Shown: positions 24,077 to 31,365 of the stretch, one piece after another
How the letters are laid out: each line of letters opens with the position of its first letter
Position numbering within the stretch: the stretch's first letter is position 1
From: Paenibacillus sp. BSR1-1
GTDB lineage: Bacteria; Bacillota; Bacilli; Bacillales; Cytobacillaceae
DNA: 36,391 bases
Assembly: GCF_030403775.1 (NCBI RefSeq)
Contig: NZ_JAQMWQ010000038.1
Span: forward strand, 1-36,391
Reading direction: 5' to 3'
Program-made: the position numbers and the translations under genes
The notes under the pieces: model-generated
Seen by the model: the letters and a program-made list of their open reading frames with translations, nothing else
Told to the model about the DNA's origin: nothing
The model's database searches: none

Positions 24077-24499
24077 TCAATCTAGATATGCTTGTTGTAA
24101 TGCCACTAGACCATCCTTATAAATTCCATGGAACAGATTAATTGCCTCTTCATCACTCACTCCTACAGGAGTGAAACTACCAGACCATTCAACTAATGAT
24201 GTTTTAGCATTCTTACCTTCTTTAACACGGATTGTAGATAAATAATTAGTCACAGGGAATGGTGCTTTCATAATTGAATATGTGTAGTAGCGCTCTTTCT
24301 CATTAAATGCTTCTAAACGTTCTACGATCGCATCGCCATCAGGATTAGCCAAATGACGTACACGTCCACCTTCAGTTACTTTACTGCTAGGGATATAAGG
24401 TAACCAATCTGGAAGTGCATCAAAACCTCCGATTAATTGCCATACTTGTTCAGGTGAAGCTGGAATTTCAATAGATGTAATAGTATTTGCCATGTTCAT
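24077..24499 (-). CDS. SRPBCC-fold small-molecule-binding protein, copy 1
   Basis: 140 aa (138 if the second ATG is used) of the START/Bet v 1-like SRPBCC superfamily, which binds hydrophobic ligands in a central cavity. Features: ANTITSIEIPASPEQVWQLI, DALPDWLPYI, GGRVRHLANPDG, ERYYTYSIMKAPFPV and a C-terminal helix EEAINLFHGIYKDGL. GGAG lies 4 nt from ATG 24499 but 10 nt from ATG 24493 (MANT), which may be the true start. It directly follows the aldo/keto reductase gene by 11 nt, as does copy 2, so the two are a unit. No cysteine. Polyketide-cyclase-like or ligand carrier roles are both possible; the substrate is not known. Confidence 0.85.
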   Translation of the reverse strand: MNMANTITSIEIPASPEQVWQLIGGFDALPDWLPYIPSSKVTEGGRVRHLANPDGDAIVERLEAFNEKERYYTYSIMKAPFPVTNYLSTIRVKEGKNAKTSLVEWSGSFTPVGVSDEEAINLFHGIYKDGLVALQQAYLD

Positions 24500-24510
24500 T
24501 ACTCTCCTTT

Positions 24511-25521
24511 TTATTTAACGTTGATTGGTAGTGGTGCATTAGCTGCAACCAGTTTTTGTTCACGCATTTCTTCCCAGAACGCTGCCGGAATCACTGTGTT
24601 CAATGCAGCTTTGTCTTCTGCAATTCGTTCAGGTTTACTAGCACCTGGAATAACAGCTGCAACCGCTGGATTAGCCAGTGAAAACTGTAAAGCAGCAGCC
24701 TTGATGCTGATTCCGTGACGATCTGCAATGTTTTTGATTTTATTTACTTTTGCAATAATTTCTTGTGACGCTTTTTGATATTCGAAGTGAGCACCTCCAG
24801 CAAGAACACCCGAGCTATATGGACCACCAACAACAATATCCATATTGTGTTTTTTAGCTGCAGGCATTAATCGTTGCAACGCACGCTCGTGGTCTAATAA
24901 TGAATAACGACCAGCTAGCAAAGAAATATCTGGTTTTGCTTCTTCTAAATCCAGCATAAGCTCTATTGGTTCTACTCTGTTTACTCCAAGTCCCCAACCC
25001 TTAATTACTCCTTCTTCACGTAGACGTGTAAGCGTACGAAACGCTCCTGTTCGAGCAATTTCAAATTGTGCAAGCCACTCATCACCATAAAAGTCTTGCG
25101 CTGGATCATGAATATAAACAAAGTCCAGACGATCTGTTTGTAAACGTTCCAAACTCTGTTCGATAGAAAGAAGGGTTGCATCTGCGCTATAGTCAGGGAT
25201 GATTTTATTCTTACGACCAAATTCGAAAATCCCTCCTTTTTCTCCAAAATCACGTGCAGCAGGATCTTCCAGTTCATCCGAAATAAGTCTACCTACTTTT
25301 GTACTTAAAACGTACTCATCACGATTTCTTTTCGATAATGCTTCACCAAGACGAATCTCCGATAATCCAGATCCATAAAGTGGAGCTGTGTCAAAATAAC
25401 GAACGCCACTTTCCCAAGCTGCATCCACTGTTGCGATCGCTTCTTCTTCTGGGATATTACGGAACATATTACCGAGTGGTGCTGTACCAAAACCAAGTTT
25501 TCCTTTTAGTAAATTCCTCAT
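24511..25521 (-). CDS. Aldo/keto reductase, copy 1
   Basis: NAD(P)H-dependent oxidoreductase of 336 aa with a TIM barrel. The catalytic tetrad is visible as Asp44 and Tyr49 (DTAPLYG), Lys75 (STKVG) and His138 (YIHD). It is nearest to the D-threo-aldose 1-dehydrogenase/pyridoxal dehydrogenase group (GFGTAPLGNMFRNIPEEEA). The cofactor-binding end PGASKPERIAED is intact. It is a tandem paralogue of the genes at 25997 and 27049, with about 85-90% matching residues by eye. It is last of the copies and pairs with SRPBCC copy 1. Likely reduces toxic aldehydes or oxidises sugars. No cysteine. AGGAGG lies upstream of ATG 25521. Confidence 0.93.
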   Translation of the reverse strand: MRNLLKGKLGFGTAPLGNMFRNIPEEEAIATVDAAWESGVRYFDTAPLYGSGLSEIRLGEALSKRNRDEYVLSTKVGRLISDELEDPAARDFGEKGGIFEFGRKNKIIPDYSADATLLSIEQSLERLQTDRLDFVYIHDPAQDFYGDEWLAQFEIARTGAFRTLTRLREEGVIKGWGLGVNRVEPIELMLDLEEAKPDISLLAGRYSLLDHERALQRLMPAAKKHNMDIVVGGPYSSGVLAGGAHFEYQKASQEIIAKVNKIKNIADRHGISIKAAALQFSLANPAVAAVIPGASKPERIAEDKAALNTVIPAAFWEEMREQKLVAANAPLPINVK

Positions 25522-25562
25522 TTAAGGTATCCTCCTAAAAATCATTTTAAAATTACAACTGA

Positions 25563-25985
25563 TCAATCTAAATGTGCTTGTTGTAATGCCTCTAGGCCAT
25601 CCTTGTAGATTCCGTGGAACAGGTTAATTGCCTCTTCATCACTCACTCCTACTGGAGTGAATCTACCAGACCACTCTACCAATGATGTTTTACCATCCGT
25701 ACCTTCTTTAACACGGATTGTAGATAAATAATCAGTGACAGGGAATGGTGCTTTCATAATTGAATACGTGTAGTAGCGCTCCTTGTCGTTAAATGCTTCT
25801 AAACGTTCTACAATCGCATCACCATCAGGGTTAGCTAAATGACGTACACGTCCCCCTTCAGTTACTTTACTGCTAGGGATATAAGGTAACCAATCTGGAA
25901 GTGCATCAAAACCTCCTATTAATTTCCATACTTGTTCAGGTGAAGCTGGAATTTCAATAGATGTAATAGTATTTGCCATGTTCAT
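25563..25985 (-). CDS. SRPBCC-fold small-molecule-binding protein, copy 2
   Basis: Near-twin of the protein at 24077 (140 aa; changes such as Q to K at residue 21, NYLST to DYLST and KNAKTS to TDGKTS). The cavity features and C-terminal helix are the same. It follows aldo/keto reductase copy 2 by 11 nt. The ribosome site AAAGGAGCG lies a little nearer the first ATG than in copy 1. The repeated unit of reductase plus SRPBCC is about 1.48 kb. No cysteine. Confidence 0.87.
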   Translation of the reverse strand: MNMANTITSIEIPASPEQVWKLIGGFDALPDWLPYIPSSKVTEGGRVRHLANPDGDAIVERLEAFNDKERYYTYSIMKAPFPVTDYLSTIRVKEGTDGKTSLVEWSGRFTPVGVSDEEAINLFHGIYKDGLEALQQAHLD

Positions 25986-25996
25986 TACGCTCCTTT

Positions 25997-27007
25997 TTAT
26001 TTAACGTTGATTGGTAGTGGTGCATTAGCTGCAACCAGTTTTTGTTCACGCATTTCTTCCCAGAACGCTGCCGGAATCACTGTGTTCAATGCAGCTTTGT
26101 CTTCTGCAATTCGTTCAGGTTTACTAGCACCTGGAATAACAGCTGCAACTGCTGGATTAGCCAATGCAAATTGTAATGCAGCAGCCTTGACGCTGATTCC
26201 GTGACGATCTGCAATACTTTTGATTTTATTAACTTTCGCAATAATTTCTGGTGACGCTTTTTGATATTCGAAGTGAGTACCTCCAGCAAGAACACCTGAA
26301 CTATATGGACCACCAGCAACAATATCCATATTGTGTTTTTGAGCAGCAGTCATTACTCGTTGTAAGGCATGCTCATGGTCTAATAATGAATAACGACCAG
26401 CTAGTAAAGATACATCTGGTTTTGCTTCTTCTAAGTCCAGCATAAGTTCAATTGGTTCTACTCGGTTTACTCCAAGTCCCCAACCTTTAATTACGCCTTC
26501 TTCACGTAAACGTGTAAGCGTACGGAATGCCCCTGTTCGAGCAGCTTCAAAATGTGTAAGCCACTCGTCACCATAAAAGTCTTGCGCGATATCGTGAATA
26601 TAAACAAAGTCTAAACGATCTGTTTGTAAACGTTTCAAACTCTGCTCGATAGAGCGAAGGGTTCCATCTGCGCTATAGTCAACGATGATTTTATTCTTAC
26701 GACCAAATTCGAAAAGTCCACCTTTTTCTCCTAAATCACGTGCAGATGGATCTTCCAGTTCATCTGAAATAACTCGACCCACTTTTGTACTTAAAACATA
26801 CTCATCACGATTTCTTTTCGATAATGCTTCACCAAGACGAATCTCCGATAATCCTGCACCATAAAATGGAGCTGTATCAAAGTAACGAACGCCACTTTCC
26901 CAAGCAGCATCTACAGTTGCCAGGGCCTCTTCTTCCGGAATATTACGGAACATATTACCTAGTGGTGCCGTACCAAAACCAAGTTTTCCTTTTAATATAT
27001 TTCTCAT
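25997..27007 (-). CDS. Aldo/keto reductase, copy 2
   Basis: Second 336-aa reductase, tetrad Asp44, Tyr49 (DTAPFYG), Lys75 and His138 all present. It differs from copy 1 at scattered sites (DTAPFYGAG, YIHDIAQD, LLAGRYSLLDHEHALQRVMTAAQ), some near the active-site mouth, so the copies may have different substrates. The last about 55 residues are identical to copy 1. It sits between copy 3 (41 nt upstream) and SRPBCC copy 2. Direct tandem duplication is clear from DNA identity. No cysteine. Confidence 0.93.
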   Translation of the reverse strand: MRNILKGKLGFGTAPLGNMFRNIPEEEALATVDAAWESGVRYFDTAPFYGAGLSEIRLGEALSKRNRDEYVLSTKVGRVISDELEDPSARDLGEKGGLFEFGRKNKIIVDYSADGTLRSIEQSLKRLQTDRLDFVYIHDIAQDFYGDEWLTHFEAARTGAFRTLTRLREEGVIKGWGLGVNRVEPIELMLDLEEAKPDVSLLAGRYSLLDHEHALQRVMTAAQKHNMDIVAGGPYSSGVLAGGTHFEYQKASPEIIAKVNKIKSIADRHGISVKAAALQFALANPAVAAVIPGASKPERIAEDKAALNTVIPAAFWEEMREQKLVAANAPLPINVK

Positions 27008-27048
27008 TTAACGTTTCCCCCTAAAATTTATTTTTAAATTTCTCCTTT

Positions 27049-28059
27049 TTATTTAACGTTGATTGGTAGTGGTGCATTAGGCGCTACTAATTTTTGTTCG
27101 CGCATTTCTTCCCAGAATGCTGCAGGGATCACTGTGTTCAATGCAGCTTTGTCTTCTGCAATTCGTTCAGGTTTACTAGCACCAGGAACAACCGCAGCAA
27201 CTGCCGGATTAGCCAATGAAAATTGTAAAGCAGCAGCCTTGATACTGATTCCATGACGATCTGCAAGATTTTTAATCTTCTCAACTTTTTCCATAATTTC
27301 TGGTGACGCTTTTTGATATTCGAAGTGAGTACCTCCAGCAAGAACACCTGAGCTATATGGACCACCAACAACAATATCCATATTGTGTTTTTTAGCTGCA
27401 GGCATTACTCGTTGTAGCGCACGCTCATGATCTAATAAAGTGTAACGACCAGCCAGCAAGGATACATTTGGTTTTGCTTCTTCCAAGTCCAGCATAAGTT
27501 CAATGGATTCTACTCGGTTTACTCCCAGTCCCCAACCCTTAATTACGCCTTCATCACGCAATTGTGTAAGTACACGGAATGCCCCTGTTCGGGCAGTTTC
27601 AAATTGCGAAATCCACTGATCACCATAAAAGTCTTGCGCTAAATCATGAATATATACAAAGTCCAGACGATCTGTTTTTAAACGTTTCAAACTATCCTCA
27701 ATAGAGCGAAGGGTTGCATCCGCGCTATAGTCATTGATGATTTTATTCTTACGACCGAACTCGAAAAGCCCCCCTTTTTCTCCTAGATCACGTGCAGATG
27801 GGTCTTCTAGTTCATCCGAAATAATTCGACCTACTTTCGTACTTAAAACGTAATCATTACGATTTCTTTTCGACAGTGCTTCACCAAGACGCATCTCAGC
27901 TAAGCCAGATCCATAAAGTGGGGCTGTGTCAAAGTAACGAATGCCACTCTCCCAAGCAGCATCCACTGTTGCGATTGCTTCTTCTTCTGGAATATTACGG
28001 AACATATTGCCCAGTGGAGCAGTACCAAAACCTAGTTTTCCTTGTAGTATATTTTTCAT
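27049..28059 (-). CDS. Aldo/keto reductase, copy 3
   Basis: First gene of the array, 336 aa, with the same tetrad (DTAPLYG, STKVG, YIHD). It is the most diverged copy (MKNILQGK, GLAEMRLG, VMEKVEKIKNLADRHG region, final VAPNAPLPINVK). It has no SRPBCC partner after it: only 41 nt separate it from copy 2, so its partner was probably lost by deletion. AGGAGG lies upstream of ATG 28059. Regulation may come through the repeat array at 28326-28611 and the ArsR gene beyond it. No cysteine. Confidence 0.92.
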   Translation of the reverse strand: MKNILQGKLGFGTAPLGNMFRNIPEEEAIATVDAAWESGIRYFDTAPLYGSGLAEMRLGEALSKRNRNDYVLSTKVGRIISDELEDPSARDLGEKGGLFEFGRKNKIINDYSADATLRSIEDSLKRLKTDRLDFVYIHDLAQDFYGDQWISQFETARTGAFRVLTQLRDEGVIKGWGLGVNRVESIELMLDLEEAKPNVSLLAGRYTLLDHERALQRVMPAAKKHNMDIVVGGPYSSGVLAGGTHFEYQKASPEIMEKVEKIKNLADRHGISIKAAALQFSLANPAVAAVVPGASKPERIAEDKAALNTVIPAAFWEEMREQKLVAPNAPLPINVK

Positions 28060-28141
28060 ATAAAATCCTCCTAAAATTATTGGTATAGTATGAATTGGTT
28101 CAGTGACACAACTTAAGCTATATTAATTATTCTTTTTCGAA

Positions 28142-28164
28142 TTGATTGGTAGTGGTGCATTAGG
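28142..28164 (-). pseudogene. 3'-end remnant of a fourth aldo/keto reductase
   Basis: 23 nt identical to the last codons of copy 3 (encoding PNAPLPIN) occur 83 nt upstream of its start, then homology ends. It shows that at least one more copy once stood here. Confidence 0.65.
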
Positions 28165-28325
28165 TTTTTTGCCACCAGTATCTACAAAATTTTATTTGTT
28201 AATTAAGTATCAATATTAATTATTTTATACCGTCACATACCACTCACCTCCTTAAATGTTTTAATACTCAAAAACGATTTGATGTTCAAACTAGTTAGTT
28301 TTACATTCAGTTATTACATGAAATG

Positions 28326-28611
28326 ACGATATGTTATTGTAAAAAAGGATAGTTTTCTTCATTATATCCGTATCGTCATTTAGGATAATAACGATATGTT
28401 GTTGTAAAAAAAGATAGTTTTCTTCATTATATCCGTATCGTCATTTGGGATAATAACGATATGTTTTTGTAAAAAAAGATAGTTTTCTTCATTATATCTG
28501 TATCGTCATTTGGGATAATAACGATATGTTGTTGTAAAAAAAAGATAGTTTTCTTCATTATATCTGTATCGTCATTTCGTGTAATAACGATATGTTGTTG
28601 TAAAAAAAGAT
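28326..28611. repeat. 65-bp tandem repeat array, about 4.4 units
   Basis: The motif acgatatgttgttgtaaaaa starts at 28326, 28391, 28456, 28521 and 28587, so the period is 65, 65, 65 and 66 bp. Each unit ends TATCGTCATTT, complementary to the next unit's GACGATA, and holds minus-strand TATAAT (28361, 28426, 28491, 28557). The unit nearest ArsR has TTACAC 16 bp before its TATAAT. The ATGACGATA motif also lies inside the ArsR promoter. Confidence 0.85.
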
Positions 28612-28748
28612 TTTAATAAAATAAAACCGTCATTTCTTATGATTTATAGTAAGCAATCAAAAGGACAAAGGATAGAAGAAATATTGAACATGCTATATGA
28701 AAGTAAAACTGAAATCCTTAACATACTTATAGGGATTTCAATTAACTC

Positions 28749-29051
28749 CTATATTTCATGTCCAATCATCTCTTTAAGTTGATGAAAAGCTTCTTCATTC
28801 CTTTTATAATATGTCCATTTCCCGCGACGACTTGTTGTCACAAGTCCAGCTCGATGTAGAATGGAAAGATGCTGAGAAGCCGTTGATTGTGTAACATTTA
28901 ATTTTTCATGGAACTGTGTTACACACACCCCTACTTTTTGAAAATCACTCACTTCTTGAGACGAAAAATGTTTCTCTGGCTCTTTTAACCATTCCAATAT
29001 TTGCAACCTTGTTTCATTAGACAATGCTTTAAAAATTTCAATTGGTTTCAT
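28749..29051 (-). CDS. ArsR/SmtB-family transcriptional regulator
   Basis: Winged-helix repressor of 100 aa. It begins MKPIEIFKALSNETRLQILE and carries the recognition helix in LNVTQSTASQHLSILHRAGL, then RRGKWTYYKRNEEAF. Metal-binding ELCVCDL is replaced by KVGVCVTQF, leaving one cysteine (Cys43), so the ligand may not be a metal. The -10 hexamer ends only seven bases before ATG 29051, with no ribosome site between, so the transcript may be leaderless. It is upstream of the repeat array and aldo/keto reductases, in the same direction. It may control them through the shared ATGACGATA motif. Confidence 0.88.
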   Translation of the reverse strand: MKPIEIFKALSNETRLQILEWLKEPEKHFSSQEVSDFQKVGVCVTQFHEKLNVTQSTASQHLSILHRAGLVTTSRRGKWTYYKRNEEAFHQLKEMIGHEI

Positions 29052-29058
29052 GTCTCTT

Positions 29059-29086
29059 ATTATATCGTCATATCACGAAATGTCAA
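29059..29086 (-). promoter_or_regulatory. Sigma-A promoter of arsR-like gene with operator
   Basis: TTGACA (29086-29081), 16-nt spacer, TATAAT (29064-29059): both hexamers perfect. The spacer holds TTTCGT-gatatg-ACGA, an inverted repeat that matches the ATGACGATA motif of the 65-bp array. Confidence 0.8.
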
Positions 29087-29131
29087 TTTTTTTTCAAATA
29101 ACAAATATTCTTTGAAATTTGTTCTAACTGT

Positions 29132-29213
29132 TCAATTCGGAAATGCTTGTCTCAATGCCTTTAAGCCATCTTCGTAGATGCCATGGAACGGATCCATAGC
29201 CTCTTCGTCACTA
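29132..29213 (-). pseudogene. 3'-end remnant of an SRPBCC gene
   Basis: Minus strand encodes SDEEAMDPFHGIYEDGLKAL then RQAFPN and a stop at 29132, matching the last 26 residues of the SRPBCC proteins. Homology ends at about 29213. It marks the far edge of the amplified locus. Confidence 0.8.
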
Positions 29214-29276
29214 AAAATCAACAAATACTTATTTGATCGTCTGACAAAATTTATTATGAAACATAGAAACAAGAAA

Positions 29277-29318
29277 GAAAAGTAGGCACTTTAAAGTACT
29301 ATAGGCACTAAAAAGTAA
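29277..29318. promoter_or_regulatory. HxlR-type operator-like direct repeat
   Basis: AAAGTAGGCACTTTAAAGTA and then TATAGGCACTAAAAAGTA form two related half-sites about 19 bp apart. TATAGGCAC(T/G)AAAAAGT is shared with the HxlR/nitroreductase gap at 21711. It may be the old control site of the SRPBCC/reductase genes. Confidence 0.5.
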
Positions 29319-29483
29319 CATTTCAGTTTTTTTAGCTTGTTTTGCTCAAAAACTGAAATCTAATTATGAGCGTTGAGGTATATGATTGGAATGGACTTTA
29401 ACTGTAGGGGACTTTTGTGGAGCAAGGTTCATTGAAATGATCAAACTTTTTTATAAGAAATTCATTTAGAAATTACAAGGGTA
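29319..29483. other. Intergenic region without supported gene
   Basis: Only short frames are seen; none has a ribosome site and family match. Confidence 0.35.
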
Positions 29484-29524
29484 ACTCCATTTTGATTAAT
29501 CTTTATTCAAAATGGAGTTTTTTT
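29484..29524 (+). terminator. Intrinsic terminator (plus strand)
   Basis: ACTCCATTTTG/CAAAATGGAGT, 11-bp perfect stem followed by TTTTTTTG. No complete plus-strand gene precedes it, so its gene may have been lost. Confidence 0.7.
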
Positions 29525-29608
29525 GTAGGTTAATAAATAAGGCTTTGTGATTTCGTCTTGATCAAACTTTATTCCAAACCTACAAAGACGCCTTCTTATT
29601 CAAGAAAA

Positions 29609-29627
29609 GCGCCCTTTTATGGAATAA
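29609..29627. repeat. GCGCCC-TTTTATGG repeat, copy 1
   Basis: gcgcccttttatggaataa occurs identically here and at 32649-32667. Flanks differ, so it is a short dispersed element. Confidence 0.5.
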
Positions 29628-29651
29628 TTACATTATGATATGGCCTAATCC

Positions 29652-29813
29652 CTAAACATCTTTTTCTTTAGGATTCTTATCAAAGAATAGATTGAAAATA
29701 GATATTGCAGAAATAACCCATACTGTAATAAGCACAATGATATTTTGAATAAAAAACGATAAAATAATGGCAATTACCACAATAAGGAGGGACAAGAACC
29801 CCTTCTCCAACAA
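29652..29813 (-). CDS. Small membrane protein, TTG start
   Basis: 53-aa frame with TTG start at 29813, 9 nt after GGAGG (29823-29827). The first 10 residues are MLEKGFLSLL, then IVVIAIILSFFIQNIIVLIT and VWVISAISIFNLFFD form two tightly packed membrane segments, and the tail KNPKEKDV is charged. It starts 21 nt after the next gene's stop, so the two are likely one operon. No known family; TTG starts make such genes easy to miss. It could be a membrane accessory peptide. Confidence 0.6.
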   Translation of the reverse strand: MLEKGFLSLLIVVIAIILSFFIQNIIVLITVWVISAISIFNLFFDKNPKEKDV

Positions 29814-29834
29814 CAAAAAACACCTCCAATTAAA

Positions 29835-30041
29835 TTAATCTTGAATCATTCCTTTAGACATTTTTTCAAATAGATCCATGGGCATTGTGAATTTGGATGT
29901 TTTCTCATTACGCCAATATGTAACTATTTCTATCTGATTGCCCTTTTTTTCTACCTCCAGTAAGGAATTCTCACCTTTATCCCTAATTGATACAAATTGA
30001 TTACCATTTTTCTTTTCTTTCTCTTTATATTCATAATTCAT
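29835..30041 (-). CDS. Small soluble protein, 68 aa
   Basis: Lysine- and glutamate-rich: MNYEYKEKEKKNGNQFVSIR, then DKGENSLLEVEKKGNQIEIVTY and a C-terminal MDLFEKMSKGMIQD. The pattern of short beta strands suggests a small beta-barrel-like fold. TAGGAGGG lies 8 nt before ATG 30041. It precedes the membrane peptide at 29652. Function unknown. Confidence 0.7.
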   Translation of the reverse strand: MNYEYKEKEKKNGNQFVSIRDKGENSLLEVEKKGNQIEIVTYWRNEKTSKFTMPMDLFEKMSKGMIQD

Positions 30042-30093
30042 AAAAGGCCCTCCTATCTTATAAATCTAATCAAAAATATGTAGCTTTGTTCCT

Positions 30094-30177
30094 TTACTTC
30101 GCTCTTACCTTTGTCACGATTGTACCTATTCCTATCAATACGACAAAAGTAATGACAGCAGTTAAAATTGTTTGCAT
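30094..30177 (-). CDS. Short single-span membrane peptide, 27 aa
   Basis: ATG 30177 starts MQTILTAVITFVVLIGIGTI then VTKVRAK. One membrane span and a basic tail are typical of toxin-like or regulatory micro-peptides. GGAGG lies about 12 nt upstream. It is 52 nt before the gene at 30041. It could be a type I toxin or a membrane modulator; both are guesses. A longer frame to 30309 exists but lacks a ribosome site. Confidence 0.45.
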   Translation of the reverse strand: MQTILTAVITFVVLIGIGTIVTKVRAK

Positions 30178-30343
30178 TTCACCACATCCCCTCCGATTTA
30201 AACATTTATCTTTTATACGATATTTTTGTCGAATAGTTTCAATGAATATCCAACGGTGTTTAATAATCCCACCACAATCTGGCCCGATTGTTGAACACAA
30301 GTAAAACACTTCTCATCAACAAAACTGCTCAGTTACATCAATA

Positions 30344-30391
30344 AGAAAAAGCATTACCGTTGTTCCAGTAATGCACCCGTTAGTTGAAGAA
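30344..30391 (-). repeat. Palindromic 3'-end repeat, copy 6 with terminator
   Basis: Plus-strand GCATTAC ... GTAATGC (30351-30374), then gcacccgttagttgaaga. On the minus strand the box precedes the hairpin and a T5 run. About 30 nt past the stop of the 168-aa gene. Confidence 0.65.
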
Positions 30392-30420
30392 GCACATAGA
30401 AATGCATCCATTTTAACGAG

Positions 30421-30927
30421 TTATTCACTATGAATTTCAAAGCAGAAATATCCGAAAGGAAAATGTTCTTCTTTTAATCCCATTTCTAATTTTGCAATTT
30501 CCATCATTTTAGGTAGGAGTTCATTTAAGGATTCTTTATATTTTTTAAGTGCTTTTTGATAAGCCAGCACATCGTTATGTTTACATAAGGGATACAGTAT
30601 TCCACCTAAACTTAAATCATTAAGTGTCCTTGGAGTATCAGGGACATTAAGACATTCGATAATGTGCTTCTCCTGAACTTTATCATCAAACCACTCTCTA
30701 CATTCAATATAAAACATAAATTCTTCGAACTCGATTGACATTTCCAATTGTTGATTGATATAAAACGGTGTAATTCTAATGTAGTCGGTAGTTGAATTGG
30801 AACTAATAATTTCATCCAATATGCCCATTAAATCTGTAATAGTCGGGTAATATCTATATTTTCCATTGTAATAAATGGTGTTGTTGTCCACTATTTCGTT
30901 AATCTTTCCTTTGCCCTTCTCCAGCAT
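30421..30927 (-). CDS. Uncharacterised protein, 168 aa
   Basis: Not recognised. The frame reads MLEKGKGKINEIVDNNTIYY, then a middle rich in aromatic and acidic residues (EFEEFMFYIECREWFDDK) and a C-terminal helical part (LNELLPKMMEIAKLEMGLKE) ending HFPFGYFCFEIHSE. No signal or membrane segment. AGGAGG lies 7 nt before ATG 30927. It has a palindromic repeat 30 nt past its end and another 40 nt before its start, so it is bounded as a cassette. A bacterial immunity or small-molecule role is possible but unsupported. Confidence 0.75.
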   Translation of the reverse strand: MLEKGKGKINEIVDNNTIYYNGKYRYYPTITDLMGILDEIISSNSTTDYIRITPFYINQQLEMSIEFEEFMFYIECREWFDDKVQEKHIIECLNVPDTPRTLNDLSLGGILYPLCKHNDVLAYQKALKKYKESLNELLPKMMEIAKLEMGLKEEHFPFGYFCFEIHSE

Positions 30928-30969
30928 TTCTTCGCCTCCTACTTTAACAATTCTTCAATAATTTACTAC

Positions 30970-31050
30970 ATTCCTTCTTGAGCTAAAGTGCGTTGAATTA
31001 GAAAAGCAGCCATTTATGACTGCTTTATTTCCTACACTCCGTTAGCTGGA
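30970..31050 (-). repeat. Palindromic 3'-end repeat, copy 7 with terminator
   Basis: Plus strand ttgagctaaagtgcgttgaa, then AAAGCAG/CTGCTTT (31003-31026), then cactccgttagctgg. It overlaps the end of the 49-aa gene and supplies its stop codon (GCTAACGG). Confidence 0.6.
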
Positions 31051-31191
31051 TAGTCGTTTTAACCGTTCTTGGTGGTATATCATCTTTTTAAGTAACCTTT
31101 GCCTTATCTCATGGTCAAGGCAGCTGTCATACAAAGCCTTAATGTACATTCCCCTGATTTTATGCCAATAGATTTTTAACTTAATAAACAA
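31042..31191 (-). CDS. Small basic protein, 49 aa, TTG start
   Basis: TTG 31191 with GGAGG 7 nt upstream starts MFIKLKIYWHKIRGMYIKAL then YDSCLDHEIRQRLLKKM and IYHQERLKRLSS. The whole chain is amphipathic helix, strongly basic. Similar small proteins (W/Y-H-K-x-R, then C-x-D-x-E/L-K) are found in Bacillus accessory DNA, function unknown. Its stop is formed by the TAA inside the palindromic repeat. Confidence 0.6.
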   Translation of the reverse strand: MFIKLKIYWHKIRGMYIKALYDSCLDHEIRQRLLKKMIYHQERLKRLSS

Positions 31192-31264
31192 TATACCACC
31201 TCCGTTCTATTGGTATATTAACACTTTATTGTTACCGTTTCATGTCCAATAAGAAACATTTGAA

Positions 31265-31340
31265 TTCCTTTAGTGCGATAAAAAAAGCCGCCTCATAGGC
31301 AGCTTCTGATCCTCAACTAACGCATCTGTTAGTTACAACA
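31265..31340 (-). repeat. Palindromic 3'-end repeat, copy 8 with terminator
   Basis: AGCCGCC/GGCAGCT hairpin (31286-31304; minus strand followed by TTTTTTT) then perfect arms AACTAAC-gcatct-GTTAGTT at 31314-31333. About 30 nt past the stop of the 74-aa gene. Confidence 0.7.
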
Positions 31341-31365
31341 AACGAATAACTATGTCTCTTATAGC

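Noticed and set aside
28326..28611. CRISPR array
   Set aside because: Units are contiguous 65-bp tandem copies with no unique spacers, and no cas genes are present.
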